Numbered from the stretch's first letter, positions 24,452-32,951 are shown. The stretch is DNA of 64,000 bases from Streptomyces sp. NBC_01241 (GCF_041435435.1 NZ_CP108494.1:5304501-5368500); one strand, 5' to 3'. Program-made: numbers and translations. The notes: generated by a model from the letters alone, not told the origin.

Positions 24452-25384
24452 ATGGATCACCCCTCGGGAGCCGGTGTGCTGCCCATCCTGGTGACCGGCG
24501 CCGCGGGCAGGGTCGGCGCCGTAGGACGTTCCGTCGTCGAGGGCCTTCGGCGACGCGGCCTGCCCGTCCGGGCAGCGGTACATCGCGAGGACGATCGCGC
24601 ACGGGCACTGCGGGCGACCGGCGCCGAAGTCGTGGTCGCGGACCTGACGCGTGCGGGCGAGCTCGCCGACGTCCTGGACGGTTGCGGGCGGATGTACTTC
24701 GGCATGGGCGTGTCGGCGCAGTACCTGGAGGCGGCCCTGACGGCAGCGGTCGTCGCGCGCGCGTACGGGCGCCTGGAGGTGTTCGTGAACATGTCGCAGC
24801 TGACCGTCGCCGAGATGGACCTCACCCGTACCTCCGAGTCGGGCCAGCAGCGGCAGCAGTGGCTGGTCGAGCAGGTCCTCGACTGGTCCGGCCTGCCCGT
24901 TGTCCAGATCAGGCCCACCGTGTTCCTGGAGAACCCGCTCTTCCGCGTCGGCTTCTCCTCGATCGCGAAGACGGGCACCATCAGGCTGCCCTTCGGCGAG
25001 GCGAAGACCTCCCCGGTGCAGGCCGGTGACGTCGCTGCGGTCGTGGAGGAGATCCTGGCCGACCCGGCTGCGCACACCGGACGGACCTACGAGCTGACCG
25101 GTCCCCGTTCGGAGGGCATCACCGCCATGGCGGCGCAGGTCTCCGCAGTCCTGGGCAGGCCGGTCGGCTACGACGACGTTCCGCTGCAGGAATGGATCGA
25201 CCACGATCTCAAGCCGCTGGGGCTGCCGGACCACGTCTTCCAGCACATCTCCACCATGGCCCGCCTTCATGCGGAGAACCGGTACGACCGCAAGACGGAC
25301 GGCGTGGAGCAGGTCACCGGGCGGCCCCCTTCGGAAGTGGCCGACTTCGTCCGGACGCACGCCGACCTGTTCAGCGGCCCCTGA
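24452..25384 (+). CDS. NmrA-type NAD(P)-binding oxidoreductase or regulator
   Basis: A 310-residue atypical short-chain dehydrogenase with the Rossmann motif VTGAAGRVGAVG (GxxGxxG) near the N-terminus and the NmrA-like VFVNMSQLT and QIRPTVFLENPL segments. Catalytic YxxxK is not seen, as in NmrA sensors and NAD(P)H:quinone reductase-like members, so it may be a reductase or a redox sensor. ATG at 24452 gives a normal N-terminus. The in-frame extension from 24326 has no family counterpart. It is third in a same-strand set with the MBL and SnoaL genes. Confidence 0.82.
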   Translation: MDHPSGAGVLPILVTGAAGRVGAVGRSVVEGLRRRGLPVRAAVHREDDRARALRATGAEVVVADLTRAGELADVLDGCGRMYFGMGVSAQYLEAALTAAVVARAYGRLEVFVNMSQLTVAEMDLTRTSESGQQRQQWLVEQVLDWSGLPVVQIRPTVFLENPLFRVGFSSIAKTGTIRLPFGEAKTSPVQAGDVAAVVEEILADPAAHTGRTYELTGPRSEGITAMAAQVSAVLGRPVGYDDVPLQEWIDHDLKPLGLPDHVFQHISTMARLHAENRYDRKTDGVEQVTGRPPSEVADFVRTHADLFSGP

Positions 25385-25574
25385 CCGGCAACTCCTCGAC
25401 CTGCCCGTCGCCACTCCCGGCGGCCGAGAACCGTCGCGCACACCCGGCGGAAAGGGCCTGCTGCTTCGGGACGCCTCAACGTACGACGTCACCAGCCCCG
25501 CGATACGACCTCAGCAGTCCCGCGGCCGTGCTCAACTCCGGTTGCGCTGCCGCCGGTCACCGGCTCCGTCCCCC

Positions 25575-26336
25575 TCAGTCCCGCAGCGACTTCCCGAACC
25601 CCGCCGCCAGCGGCATCCGCAGCCCCAGCGGCGGCGGCGCCGCCAGTGCGTCGGCGACCGGGCGGGCGTAGGCGCGGCCGAAGAGTGAGCCGCGGACGAA
25701 GTCCGTGGCCAGGGCCGCTACTTCGGCGCGGTGCTGACGCAGGCCGTGGCCGTCGGAGTGGACTTCGAAGCGGCACGTGTCGCGGTTGGCCTTCTTGGCG
25801 CGTTCGGCCAGGCGGAAGGAGAGCTCGGGGTCGGTACGGGCATCGTTCGTACCGTGGACGAGCAGGACCTGCCGGCCGAGCAGATGCTTCACCGGTTCCG
25901 GCTCGCCCGTCACGTTCTCGGGCAGCCAAGGGGCCATCGCCAGAACGGAGCTGACGGCCGCGTGGCCGCCCGCGTGGAGGGCGGCGCGGCCGCCCATGCC
26001 GTGGCCGGCGAGGCAGACGGGGACGTCGCCGTAGCGTCGTACGACCTCGTCCACCGCCCATCGGGCGTCCGCCGCGAGCTGCGCGTCGGTCGCGTTCCAG
26101 CCGCGGCAGCGGTAGCGCACGACATGCGCGGTGAGCCCGTCCTCCCGGCCCGCGCGGGCCAGGGTCCGGGCCAGCGGGAGCTGGAGGGCGTACGAGAGGG
26201 GTGAGGGGCGGCGGTGCGAGTCGGCCTCGCCGTCCGGGAGCAGCAGAACCACGCCGCTGACCGCAGTTGGTGCTCCGGCCGTCCTGACGGCCCGTCCCAG
26301 CCTCGCAGCAGGCAGGGGGAGTGCGCGCTGTGCCAT
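25575..26336 (-). CDS. Alpha/beta hydrolase-fold protein lacking the nucleophile serine
   Basis: A 253-residue protein of the alpha/beta hydrolase superfamily. The nucleophile elbow reads LAGHGMGG (residues 109-116), so the position normally held by Ser in GxSxG is Gly113. The acid loop HGTNDARTDP and the His region SDGHGLRQH are still present. The codon is GGC and the frame is intact. It may be a non-catalytic member or use another mechanism. It stands divergent from adenosine deaminase. Confidence 0.8.
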   Translation of the reverse strand: MAQRALPLPAARLGRAVRTAGAPTAVSGVVLLLPDGEADSHRRPSPLSYALQLPLARTLARAGREDGLTAHVVRYRCRGWNATDAQLAADARWAVDEVVRRYGDVPVCLAGHGMGGRAALHAGGHAAVSSVLAMAPWLPENVTGEPEPVKHLLGRQVLLVHGTNDARTDPELSFRLAERAKKANRDTCRFEVHSDGHGLRQHRAEVAALATDFVRGSLFGRAYARPVADALAAPPPLGLRMPLAAGFGKSLRD

Positions 26337-26411
26337 GACAGAACAGTGTCAGAAGGAGAGGTGTACTCCACCCCTATTCGCGGTCACTGTTACGCATCGG
26401 CAAGCGACAAT

Positions 26412-26423
26412 CTACGCGCGTAG
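26412..26423. promoter_or_regulatory. Nucleoside-regulon palindrome, site 4 (add)
   Basis: A perfect palindrome CTACGCGCGTAG. It lies between a -35-like GCGACA (26404-26409) and a -10-like TAGAGT (26428-26433) that is six bases from the add ATG. A bound protein would sit in the promoter spacer. Confidence 0.78.
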
Positions 26424-26439
26424 GCGTTAGAGTGCCCGA

Positions 26440-27594
26440 ATGATGAGCCCGACCCTCCATGTGCCCGGCCAGGATCAGATCCGGCGTGCCCCCAAGGTTC
26501 TTCTCCACGACCACCTCGACGGCGGCCTGCGCCCCGGAACGATCGTCGACCTCGCCGCCGCGAGCGGATACGGCGGACTCCCCGAGAACGAGCCCGACAA
26601 GCTCGGCATCTGGTTCCGCGAGGCCGCCGACTCCGGATCGCTGGAGCGCTACCTGGAGACGTTCGCCCACACCTGCGCCGTCATGCAGACCCGTGACGCC
26701 CTGGTCCGGGTGGCCACCGAATGTGCCGAGGACCTGGCGGCGGACGGTGTCGTCTACGCCGAGGTGCGGTACGCCCCCGAGCAGCACCTGGAAGCCGGGC
26801 TGACCCTCGAAGAGGTCGTCGAGGCGGTCAACGAGGGCTTCCGGGAGGGTGAGCGCCGGGCCCGCCTGGACGGCCACCGCATCCGGATGGGCGCCCTCCT
26901 CACCGCGATGCGGCACGCCGCCCGGTCCCTGGAGATCGCCGAACTCGCCAACCGCTACCGCGACCAGGGCGTCGTCGGCTTCGACATCGCGGGCGCGGAG
27001 GCGGGCTTCCCGCCCACCCGGCACCTCGACGCGTTCGAGTACCTCAAGCGCGAGAACAACCACTTCACCATCCACGCGGGCGAGGCGTTCGGTCTGCCGT
27101 CGATCTGGCAGGCCATCCAGTGGTGCGGCGCCGACCGGCTCGGCCACGGCGTCCGCATCATCGACGACATCGAGGTCGCCGAGGACGGCTCCGTGACGCT
27201 CGGCCGGCTCGCCTCCTACGTACGGGACAAGCGCATCCCGCTGGAGCTGTGTCCGACCTCGAACCTTCAGACCGGCGCCGCCGCCTCCTACGCCGAGCAC
27301 CCCATCGGGCTGCTGCGGAGGCTGCATTTCCGGGCCACCGTGAATACGGACAACCGGCTGATGAGCGGTACGAGCATGAGCCAGGAATTCGAGAAGCTGA
27401 CCGAGACCTTCGGATACACGCTCGACGACATGCAGTGGTTCACCGTCAATGCGATGAAGTCGGCATTCATTCCTTTCGATGAACGTCTGGCGATGATCAA
27501 CGACGTGATCAAGCCCGGATACGCCGAGCTGAAGTCCGAGTGGCTCTTCGAGCAGACCGCTACGACCAGCATTTCTTCCGCTTCCGCGGGCTGA
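26440..27594 (+). CDS. add: Adenosine deaminase
   Basis: A 384-residue adenosine deaminase converting adenosine and deoxyadenosine to inosine and deoxyinosine. Motifs are LLHDHLDGGLRP (zinc His), the IHAGEAFG catalytic Glu segment, RLGHGVRI, LCPTSNLQTGA and VNTDNRLMSG (final Asp pair). There is no SD ahead of the ATG. TAGAGT six bases upstream implies a leaderless message. Inosine would pass to the purine nucleoside phosphorylase at 43422-44246, whose promoter carries the same palindrome. Confidence 0.95.
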   Translation: MMSPTLHVPGQDQIRRAPKVLLHDHLDGGLRPGTIVDLAAASGYGGLPENEPDKLGIWFREAADSGSLERYLETFAHTCAVMQTRDALVRVATECAEDLAADGVVYAEVRYAPEQHLEAGLTLEEVVEAVNEGFREGERRARLDGHRIRMGALLTAMRHAARSLEIAELANRYRDQGVVGFDIAGAEAGFPPTRHLDAFEYLKRENNHFTIHAGEAFGLPSIWQAIQWCGADRLGHGVRIIDDIEVAEDGSVTLGRLASYVRDKRIPLELCPTSNLQTGAAASYAEHPIGLLRRLHFRATVNTDNRLMSGTSMSQEFEKLTETFGYTLDDMQWFTVNAMKSAFIPFDERLAMINDVIKPGYAELKSEWLFEQTATTSISSASAG

Positions 27595-27730
27595 TCGGCA
27601 CGCGTTCGGTATGCGGCCGGGATGGCGGATTCCCGGCCGTTTCCCGTATTCGGCAGGTTTGCGGGACGGGCAGGGAGCTGACTACGTTTCAGGCCCCCCC
27701 CACATTCCTCTCCCCAAGGATGAATTTCAC

Positions 27731-28048
27731 ATGAAGCAGTCTGCTGTCAGGACTCTCGGCGTCGCCGCTGTCGGTGCCGCTTTCGCCGCTGCCGCCGCGG
27801 GTACCGCCTCCGCCGCCGTGCTCCCGGCCGACGCCGCGACCACCGCCCTGCCGGCCGCCGGTTCGGCGCTGGAGACCGCGACCCGGTCCCTGCCGGCCCA
27901 GGACACGGCCACCAAGCTCCTCGGCACCGGCCGGCAGAAGCTCGTCGGCGACGCCACCACCCCGGTCAGGGGTCTGCTCGGCGGCCTGCCCGCGGGCGGC
28001 ATGCAGGCCGGCGGCCTGACGGCCAACGGTCTCCCGCTCGGCGGCTGA
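27731..28048 (+). CDS. Small secreted protein of unknown function
   Basis: A 105-residue protein with a clear signal peptide (basic start, then GVAAVGAAFAAAAAGTASA, cleavage near residue 28). The mature part of about 77 residues is rich in Ala, Thr, Leu and Gly and ends in GGLTANGLPLGG. It has no Cys and no anchor. It resembles the secreted protein at 33874-34290 in composition and organisation (ALPAAGSALETATRSLP here, LPLVPTT there). I do not recognise a characterised family. A long hairpin follows. Confidence 0.75.
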   Translation: MKQSAVRTLGVAAVGAAFAAAAAGTASAAVLPADAATTALPAAGSALETATRSLPAQDTATKLLGTGRQKLVGDATTPVRGLLGGLPAGGMQAGGLTANGLPLGG

Positions 28049-28074
28049 CCCACGTCCCGGGGACGTTCCCCGTA

Positions 28075-28126
28075 CACACGCCTGTGGGCGGACACCCGGA
28101 CCGGGTTGCCCGCCCACAGGCGTGTG
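28075..28126. terminator. Bidirectional terminator with 17-bp stem
   Basis: A perfect 17-bp stem, 28075-28091 with 28110-28126. The 18-base loop contains a further ACCCGG/CCGGGT palindrome. It lies between the converging secreted-protein and PspC genes. Confidence 0.9.
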
Positions 28127-28139
28127 GTGCGTACGTGTG

Positions 28140-28340
28140 TCACCAGGAGGTGGACGCCGTCTTCTCGGCCGGGAACAGCACCCACAGCGCCAGGTAGAGC
28201 AGGCACTGCGGCCCCGGAAGCAGGCAGGAGACCAGGAAGATGATGCGCATGGTTCCCGCGGAGGTGCCGAAGCGCCGTGCCAGCGCTGCGCACACTCCGC
28301 CGATCATGCGTCCGTCACGGGGGCGGGCAAGTGCGGCCAT
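28140..28340 (-). CDS. Small PspC-domain membrane protein
   Basis: A 66-residue PspC-domain protein: cytoplasmic start ALARPRDGRMIGGVCAALAR, then FGTSAGTMRIIFLVSCLLPG and a membrane helix (LLYLALWVLF). PspC domains occur in envelope-stress proteins, and short stand-alone versions are common in actinobacteria. AAGGAG lies seven bases before the ATG at 28340. It is downstream of VanZ on the same strand. Confidence 0.88.
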   Translation of the reverse strand: MAALARPRDGRMIGGVCAALARRFGTSAGTMRIIFLVSCLLPGPQCLLYLALWVLFPAEKTASTSW

Positions 28341-28435
28341 GGTGGGCTCCTTCGCGAACCGTTGCTGTGGGAGCAGCTCCGTCGTGCTCCCGACGCATCC
28401 CATGGTCACCCGACGAACAGGGGCAAAGCGTCGCT

Positions 28436-28984
28436 CTACGGTGCGATACCGACCCTGGGAATCGTCGGGGTCGACCCCTGGGGCGCCTCGTCCCTGGGGT
28501 GGGGCAGCACCCTGATCCGCTGCTGCTTCCTGCGGCGCAGCCGCGCCCGGCACAGGGGTACGACCAGCAGGTGGGCGAGCGCCACGCCGGTGGTGTTCAG
28601 CAGCAGTGAGTCGACGTCGACGACCTGCCCCGGAACGCCGGTCTGCGCCAGTTCGATCGCCAGCGAGATCAGCGCCCCCGCCGCGACGGTACGGGCCAGC
28701 GAGGCCCACGGGGAGACGAACAGCCGGCCTCCGGCCATCGGCAGCAGTACGCCCAGCGGGGCGAGCAGCAGCAGCCCCTCACCGATGCGGCGGGCGGCCT
28801 CGACCGGGCCGAGGGACAGGTCCGCTCTGATGCCGGCGAGCGGATGAAGGTTCGAGGCGGTCGTCCACGGCACGTCGAGGGGGCGCAGCGTCAGCCACCC
28901 GACAAACAGCAGATGCGCGAGGAGGAGAAGGACCCCGGCCGCGCGGAAGCGGATGACAGTCTGACTGCCCGAACCATGACGCAC
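28436..28984 (-). CDS. VanZ-family membrane protein
   Basis: A protein of about 182 residues with four hydrophobic segments and VanZ features: an N-terminal helix followed by a polar stretch (WLTLRPLDVPW), GEGLLLLAPLGVLLPM, and ISLAIELAQTGVPGQVVDVDSLLLNTTG. VanZ-like proteins are linked to teicoplanin resistance in enterococci, but most homologues are uncharacterised. GTG at 28984 is chosen. Longer in-frame starts would begin inside the repeated hairpin 29027-29108 and encode a low-complexity peptide. Confidence 0.85.
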   Translation of the reverse strand: MRHGSGSQTVIRFRAAGVLLLLAHLLFVGWLTLRPLDVPWTTASNLHPLAGIRADLSLGPVEAARRIGEGLLLLAPLGVLLPMAGGRLFVSPWASLARTVAAGALISLAIELAQTGVPGQVVDVDSLLLNTTGVALAHLLVVPLCRARLRRRKQQRIRVLPHPRDEAPQGSTPTIPRVGIAP

Positions 28985-29026
28985 GCACCCCAAGACGCGC
29001 CGGGCGGCAGGATCGGTTCCGCCCGG

Positions 29027-29108
29027 CCGGAACCAAGCCGGAACCAAGCCGGAACCAAGCCGGACCCCGGGCGGAGCCCGGCCCGGCTTGGTTCCGGCTT
29101 GGTTCCGG
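29027..29108. terminator. Long repeat-built terminator of the afsQ operon
   Basis: The 11-bp unit CCGGAACCAAG occurs three times (29027, 29038, 29049) and its complement twice (29083-29108). This makes a perfect 26-bp stem (29038-29063 with 29083-29108) with an inner 6-bp hairpin in the loop (29067-29081). It begins one base after the lipoprotein stop codon. Confidence 0.9.
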
Positions 29109-29774
29109 TCAGGCCCCCGTGCCCGTCCCCGTCACGGTCCCCGTACCCGTACCTGTACCCGTCCCCGTCACGGTCCCCGGCGTCGGTACCGTCTTCGGTC
29201 TGGCCTTCGTCTCCGTGGTGCACAGATATCCGTGCGGCCGGTAGCTCCCCGGCCCGCCCAGCACCACCCTGCCGTCCGGGGCGAGCGTCCCGCTCTCCGC
29301 GTACGTGCACACGATCTGCGCCAGCGCCTCGGCCGGCAGGTCCTCCGGCTGTTCGCTGAGGCGCAGCGTGCCCCGGGGGTCGCCGCCGCGGGCCGCGCTG
29401 ACCTGCAGGGTCGCCGGGACGGTGGTGGAGAACCCGGCCTGCCGCTCATCGGCGGGCGGCTTCTGCTCCAGCTCGTCGAGGAGGGCCTGCGCGATCCGGA
29501 CCCGGTCCGCCTTCGCCTCGTCGACCTGGATCGTACGGTCCACCGTGACCAGTTGCGAGGAGCAGACCAGATAGATCTGTACGGGGACGCCCTGGAGCGT
29601 CTGGGGCGCGACGTCCACCGCGGACATGGAGCACGGCACCTGCGACGGCGCGGCCCCGGCGTCCACCGGTACGGACGTGGTCCTGATCCCGCAGCCCGCG
29701 GCCAGCACGGCCACGGTCACGGCACCGGCCAGCGTCACGGCCGCACGGCACCCCGGGCGATTGCTGCCCCTCAT
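29109..29774 (-). CDS. Lipoprotein of the afsQ operon
   Basis: A 221-residue lipoprotein with a signal peptide and lipobox LAAGC (Cys at about residue 28). The middle shows the pattern of a small sensor-type domain (VDRTIQVDEAKADRVRIAQALLDEL), resembling the GerMN-like lipoproteins that accompany kinases. The C-terminus is a Thr/Gly/Val repeat (TGTGTGTGT) from a repeated DNA stretch. Its start overlaps the afsQ2 stop by four bases, so it is co-translated with the kinase and may modulate signal sensing. This is inference from position. Confidence 0.85.
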   Translation of the reverse strand: MRGSNRPGCRAAVTLAGAVTVAVLAAGCGIRTTSVPVDAGAAPSQVPCSMSAVDVAPQTLQGVPVQIYLVCSSQLVTVDRTIQVDEAKADRVRIAQALLDELEQKPPADERQAGFSTTVPATLQVSAARGGDPRGTLRLSEQPEDLPAEALAQIVCTYAESGTLAPDGRVVLGGPGSYRPHGYLCTTETKARPKTVPTPGTVTGTGTGTGTGTVTGTGTGA

Positions 29775-31327
29775 GTCGCGTCTCCCTCCTCGTCCTGGAC
29801 CCCCGCGTCGGTATCCCCGGCGCTCCCGGCGCCTCCCGCGGAACCGGTGAGCGGCTCGGCATCGCGCGGCAGCCGCAGGACGAACACCGCGCCGTCGCCG
29901 TCCGGCGAGTTCGCGGCCGTGATGTCACCGCCGTGGATGTGCGCGTTCTCCATGGCGATCGACAGACCGAGCCCGCTGCCCTCGGAGCGCGGGCGGGAGG
30001 CGCTGGCCTTGTAGAACCGGTCGAAGACGTGCGGCAGGACGTCCTCGGGGATACCGGGGCCGTGGTCACGGACCTCGATGACGAGTTCGTCGCCCTCGGT
30101 CCGTACCGCGACCCGTACCGGCGAACCGCCGTGCTTGAGCGCGTTGCCGATCAGGTTCGCCAGGATCACGTCCAGCCGGCGCGGGTCGAGGCGGACCATC
30201 ATGCCGCGCTCGGCGTCCAGGTCCACCGCGTCCAGCCAGGCGCGGGCGTCGATGCAGGCGGTGACCTGGTCGGCGACGTCGACGGTGTCGAGGACGAGCC
30301 GGGCCGTACCCGCGTCGAAGCGGGTGACCTCCATCAGGTTCTCCACCAGGTCGTTGAGCCGCCGGGTCTCGCTCACCACCAGATGCACGGCGGGCGCGAT
30401 CATCGGGTCGAGGCTGTCGGCCTCGTCCTCCAGGACCTCGGCGACCGCGGTGATCGCGGTGAGCGGGGTGCGCAGTTCGTGCGACATGTCGGCGACGAAC
30501 CGGCGGCTGGACTCCTCCCGCGCGCGCATGTCCGCGACCTTCTTCTCCAGAGAAATCGCGGCTCTGTTGAACGTACGGGAAAGATCGGCGAGTTCATCGG
30601 TGCCGGAGACCACGAGCCGGGTGTCGAGCTTGCCCTCACCGAGCTTGCGCGCGGCGTCACCGAGCCGCTGCACGGGCCGCAGCACGGTCGTCGCCGCGGC
30701 CTGCGCGAGCAGCGCCGAGCCGATCAGGGCGAGCCCGGTGGCGATCCCCAGCGACCAGGCCAGGGAGTTCAGATCCTGCCGCTCCTGGTCCAGGGACTTC
30801 AGCATGTAGCCGGTCGGGCCACCGCCGATGATCTTCGTGCCGCCCACCAGGTACGGCGTACCGCGGATGCTGACCCGCTGCCAGAACAGGTGGTACTCGT
30901 ACTTGTTGCCCGCCTCGATCGGCTGCTTCTCGTTGACGGCCTTCTGCAGCGACAGCGGCACGTTGTCGAGCGTGAAGGTGTCCAGATCGGAGTTGCCGAC
31001 GATCGGCTTGCCGGTGTCGCGCTCGTCGACGAGCAGAACGCTGTAGCCGGGGGAACTGCTCGCCATCTGCGCGGCGGTGTTCTGCAGATCGTCCTTGGTG
31101 GGCCGCAGCGGCAGCGACGCGGCCCGGCTCTGCATCTCCTGCCGGAAGTCCCCGAGCGCCGAGTCCTGGGTACGCGTCAGTACGGCCTCGCGGTTCAGCC
31201 AGTACGCGATCCCCGAGGCGGACACCGCGGCGGTCAGCGCCACCAGCGCGAACACGACGACGAGACGCAGTCGCAGACTCGTCCAGCGGAGTCCGGCGAG
31301 CAGGCTCCGCCTGGTGGCATCGCTCAC
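29771..31327 (-). CDS. afsQ2: AfsQ2 sensor histidine kinase
   Basis: A 518-residue membrane kinase. Membrane helices are near residues 20-44 and 188-212, flanking an extracytoplasmic sensor of about 140 residues. A HAMP domain follows (213-265), then HisKA with His283 in DMSHELRTPLTA, and an ATPase domain with NLIGNALKHG, DHGPGIP and GSGLGLSIA. The gene order lipoprotein-afsQ2-afsQ1 divergent from an ECF sigma gene matches the S. coelicolor AfsQ system, which affects antibiotic production and nitrogen-related control. It overlaps afsQ1 by four bases. Confidence 0.93.
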   Translation of the reverse strand: MSDATRRSLLAGLRWTSLRLRLVVVFALVALTAAVSASGIAYWLNREAVLTRTQDSALGDFRQEMQSRAASLPLRPTKDDLQNTAAQMASSSPGYSVLLVDERDTGKPIVGNSDLDTFTLDNVPLSLQKAVNEKQPIEAGNKYEYHLFWQRVSIRGTPYLVGGTKIIGGGPTGYMLKSLDQERQDLNSLAWSLGIATGLALIGSALLAQAAATTVLRPVQRLGDAARKLGEGKLDTRLVVSGTDELADLSRTFNRAAISLEKKVADMRAREESSRRFVADMSHELRTPLTAITAVAEVLEDEADSLDPMIAPAVHLVVSETRRLNDLVENLMEVTRFDAGTARLVLDTVDVADQVTACIDARAWLDAVDLDAERGMMVRLDPRRLDVILANLIGNALKHGGSPVRVAVRTEGDELVIEVRDHGPGIPEDVLPHVFDRFYKASASRPRSEGSGLGLSIAMENAHIHGGDITAANSPDGDGAVFVLRLPRDAEPLTGSAGGAGSAGDTDAGVQDEEGDAT

Positions 31328-32010
31328 TGAGGCGAATCCAGCCGGTAGCCCACACCCCGAACGGTACGGATCAGGGTCGGCGAGGACGGCACGTCCTCCA
31401 CCTTGGCGCGCAGCCGCTGCACACAGGCGTCCACGAGCCGGGAGTCGCCGAGGTAGTCGTGCTCCCAGACCAGCCGCAGCAGCTGCTGCCGCGACAGGGC
31501 CTGGCCCGGCCGGCGGCTCAGTTCCAGCAGGAGCCGCAGCTCCGTCGGTGTGAGCTGCAGATCCTCGCCGTTCTTGGTCACGGTCATCGCGGAACGGTCG
31601 ATCACCACGTTCCCGAAGGACGCGGAGTCGGTGGACTCGCGCTCACCGCGGCGCAGCACCGCCCGGATACGGGCGTCGAGCACCCGGCCCTGCACGGGTT
31701 TCACCACATAGTCGTCGGCACCGGACTCCAGCCCGACGACGACGTCGATGTCGTCACTGCGCGCGGTCAGCAGGATGATCGGCAGCTGGTCGGTGCGCCG
31801 GATGCGCCGGCACACCTCGAAACCGTCGATGCCGGGCAGCATCACATCCAGCACGATCAGATCGGGCCGCTGTTCACGCAGCAGTTTCAGGCCGTCCTCT
31901 CCCGTCGCCGCGGTGGCCACACGGTGGCCCTGACGTGACAGCGAGAGTTCGAGGGCCGTGCGGATGGCGTCGTCGTCCTCGATCAGCAACAGGAAAGGCA
32001 CGCTGGCCAT
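31324..32010 (-). CDS. afsQ1: AfsQ1 response regulator
   Basis: A 228-residue OmpR-type regulator. The receiver domain has IEDDDA, the phospho-acceptor Asp in LIVLDVMLPG (residue 55 from the ATG at 32010; residue 52 if GTG 32001 is the start, matching the numbering used in S. coelicolor) and the switch Lys in VVKPVQG. The C-terminal winged helix ends RTVRGVGYRLD. Known targets in S. coelicolor include the divergent sigQ promoter, and a consensus AfsQ1 site lies between the two genes here. Confidence 0.94.
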   Translation of the reverse strand: MASVPFLLLIEDDDAIRTALELSLSRQGHRVATAATGEDGLKLLREQRPDLIVLDVMLPGIDGFEVCRRIRRTDQLPIILLTARSDDIDVVVGLESGADDYVVKPVQGRVLDARIRAVLRRGERESTDSASFGNVVIDRSAMTVTKNGEDLQLTPTELRLLLELSRRPGQALSRQQLLRLVWEHDYLGDSRLVDACVQRLRAKVEDVPSSPTLIRTVRGVGYRLDSPQ

Positions 32011-32094
32011 TCTGGCCCATGGGAGAGCCCCAGTTCGACAGTTGGGGGCGACTCATACATCCCGGGCCCCGCCGGCGCACCGACGGCAGGCCCT

Positions 32095-32110
32095 GTGACA
32101 GGCCTGTGAC
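32095..32110. promoter_or_regulatory. AfsQ1 binding site in the afsQ1-sigQ intergenic region
   Basis: GTGAC-N6-GTGAC at 32095-32099 and 32106-32110 fits the published AfsQ1 consensus GTnAC-N6-GTnAC exactly. It lies 83 bases before the sigQ ATG and 85 bases from the afsQ1 start, suitable for activation of sigQ. Confidence 0.8.
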
Positions 32111-32192
32111 AGTCGGGGGACAGCCCCATGAAACTGCCCCGGCAAGCTCATTGGCACAAGGACGGACGGACTCCACCGATGGGGGGCGCGAG

Positions 32193-32951
32193 ATGAACGC
32201 GATTCAGAGCACCACCGCAAGCGCAGTTGTCACGCGTCTCCACGATGTCGGCCGGAGCTCCGAGAAGTCCGGCGTCGGGGGGCGGGGTTGCGTTCGAGGC
32301 GCCGGGCGTCAGCACGCGTCGTACATGACGGTGGTCGACGCGCCTGTGGGGGCCAACGGGGGAAGCAACGGGGGATCCGCGTACGGGGAGGTCATGGGGG
32401 AGCGGAAGGTCCCGGCACAGTCCGTGGACGCCGAAACGGCGTTCACGGCCTACGTCCGGGAGCGCCGCGCCTCCCTGTACGCAACCGCCTACCACCTGAC
32501 CGGTGACCGGTTCGAGGCCGAGGATCTGCTGCAGAGCGCCCTCTTCTCGACGTACCGGGCATGGGACCGGATCAGCGACAAGGCGGCGGTCGGCGGCTAT
32601 CTGCGCCGCACCATGACCAACCTGCACATCAGCGCCTGGCGCAGGCGCAAGCTCAACGAGTACCCGACCGAGGAGCTGCCGGAGACGGCGGGCGACACGG
32701 ACGCGATGCGCGGCACGGAACTGCGCGCCGTGCTCTGGCAGGCGCTGGCGCGACTGCCGGAACTCCAGCGCACGATGCTGGTCCTGCGGTACTACGAGGG
32801 CCGCACCGATCCGGAGATCGCGGCCATCCTCGACATCAGTGTCGGCACGGTGAAGTCCAGCATCTGGCGGTCGCTCCGCCGACTGCGCGACGACGAGGTC
32901 CTCAGCTTCGGCCGTGACCAGGAGGAGTCCTTCGGCGAGCTGGTGGCCTGA
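32193..32951 (+). CDS. sigQ: ECF sigma factor SigQ (SigE family)
   Basis: A 252-residue ECF factor. An N-terminal extension of about 70 residues (MNAIQSTTASAVVTRLHDVG, then Gly/Asn-rich sequence) precedes the sigma domains. Region 2 is RRASLYATAYHLTGDRFEAE with LLQSALFSTYRAWD, and region 4 is LPELQRTMLVLRYYEGRTD with SVGTVKSSIWRSLRRL. ATG 32193 is preferred because this N-terminus recurs in Streptomyces homologues. ATG 32325 and ATG 32394 (the latter with GGGGAGG close by) are alternatives. It is divergent from afsQ1. In S. coelicolor SigQ opposes AfsQ-dependent activation. Confidence 0.9.
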   Translation: MNAIQSTTASAVVTRLHDVGRSSEKSGVGGRGCVRGAGRQHASYMTVVDAPVGANGGSNGGSAYGEVMGERKVPAQSVDAETAFTAYVRERRASLYATAYHLTGDRFEAEDLLQSALFSTYRAWDRISDKAAVGGYLRRTMTNLHISAWRRRKLNEYPTEELPETAGDTDAMRGTELRAVLWQALARLPELQRTMLVLRYYEGRTDPEIAAILDISVGTVKSSIWRSLRRLRDDEVLSFGRDQEESFGELVA

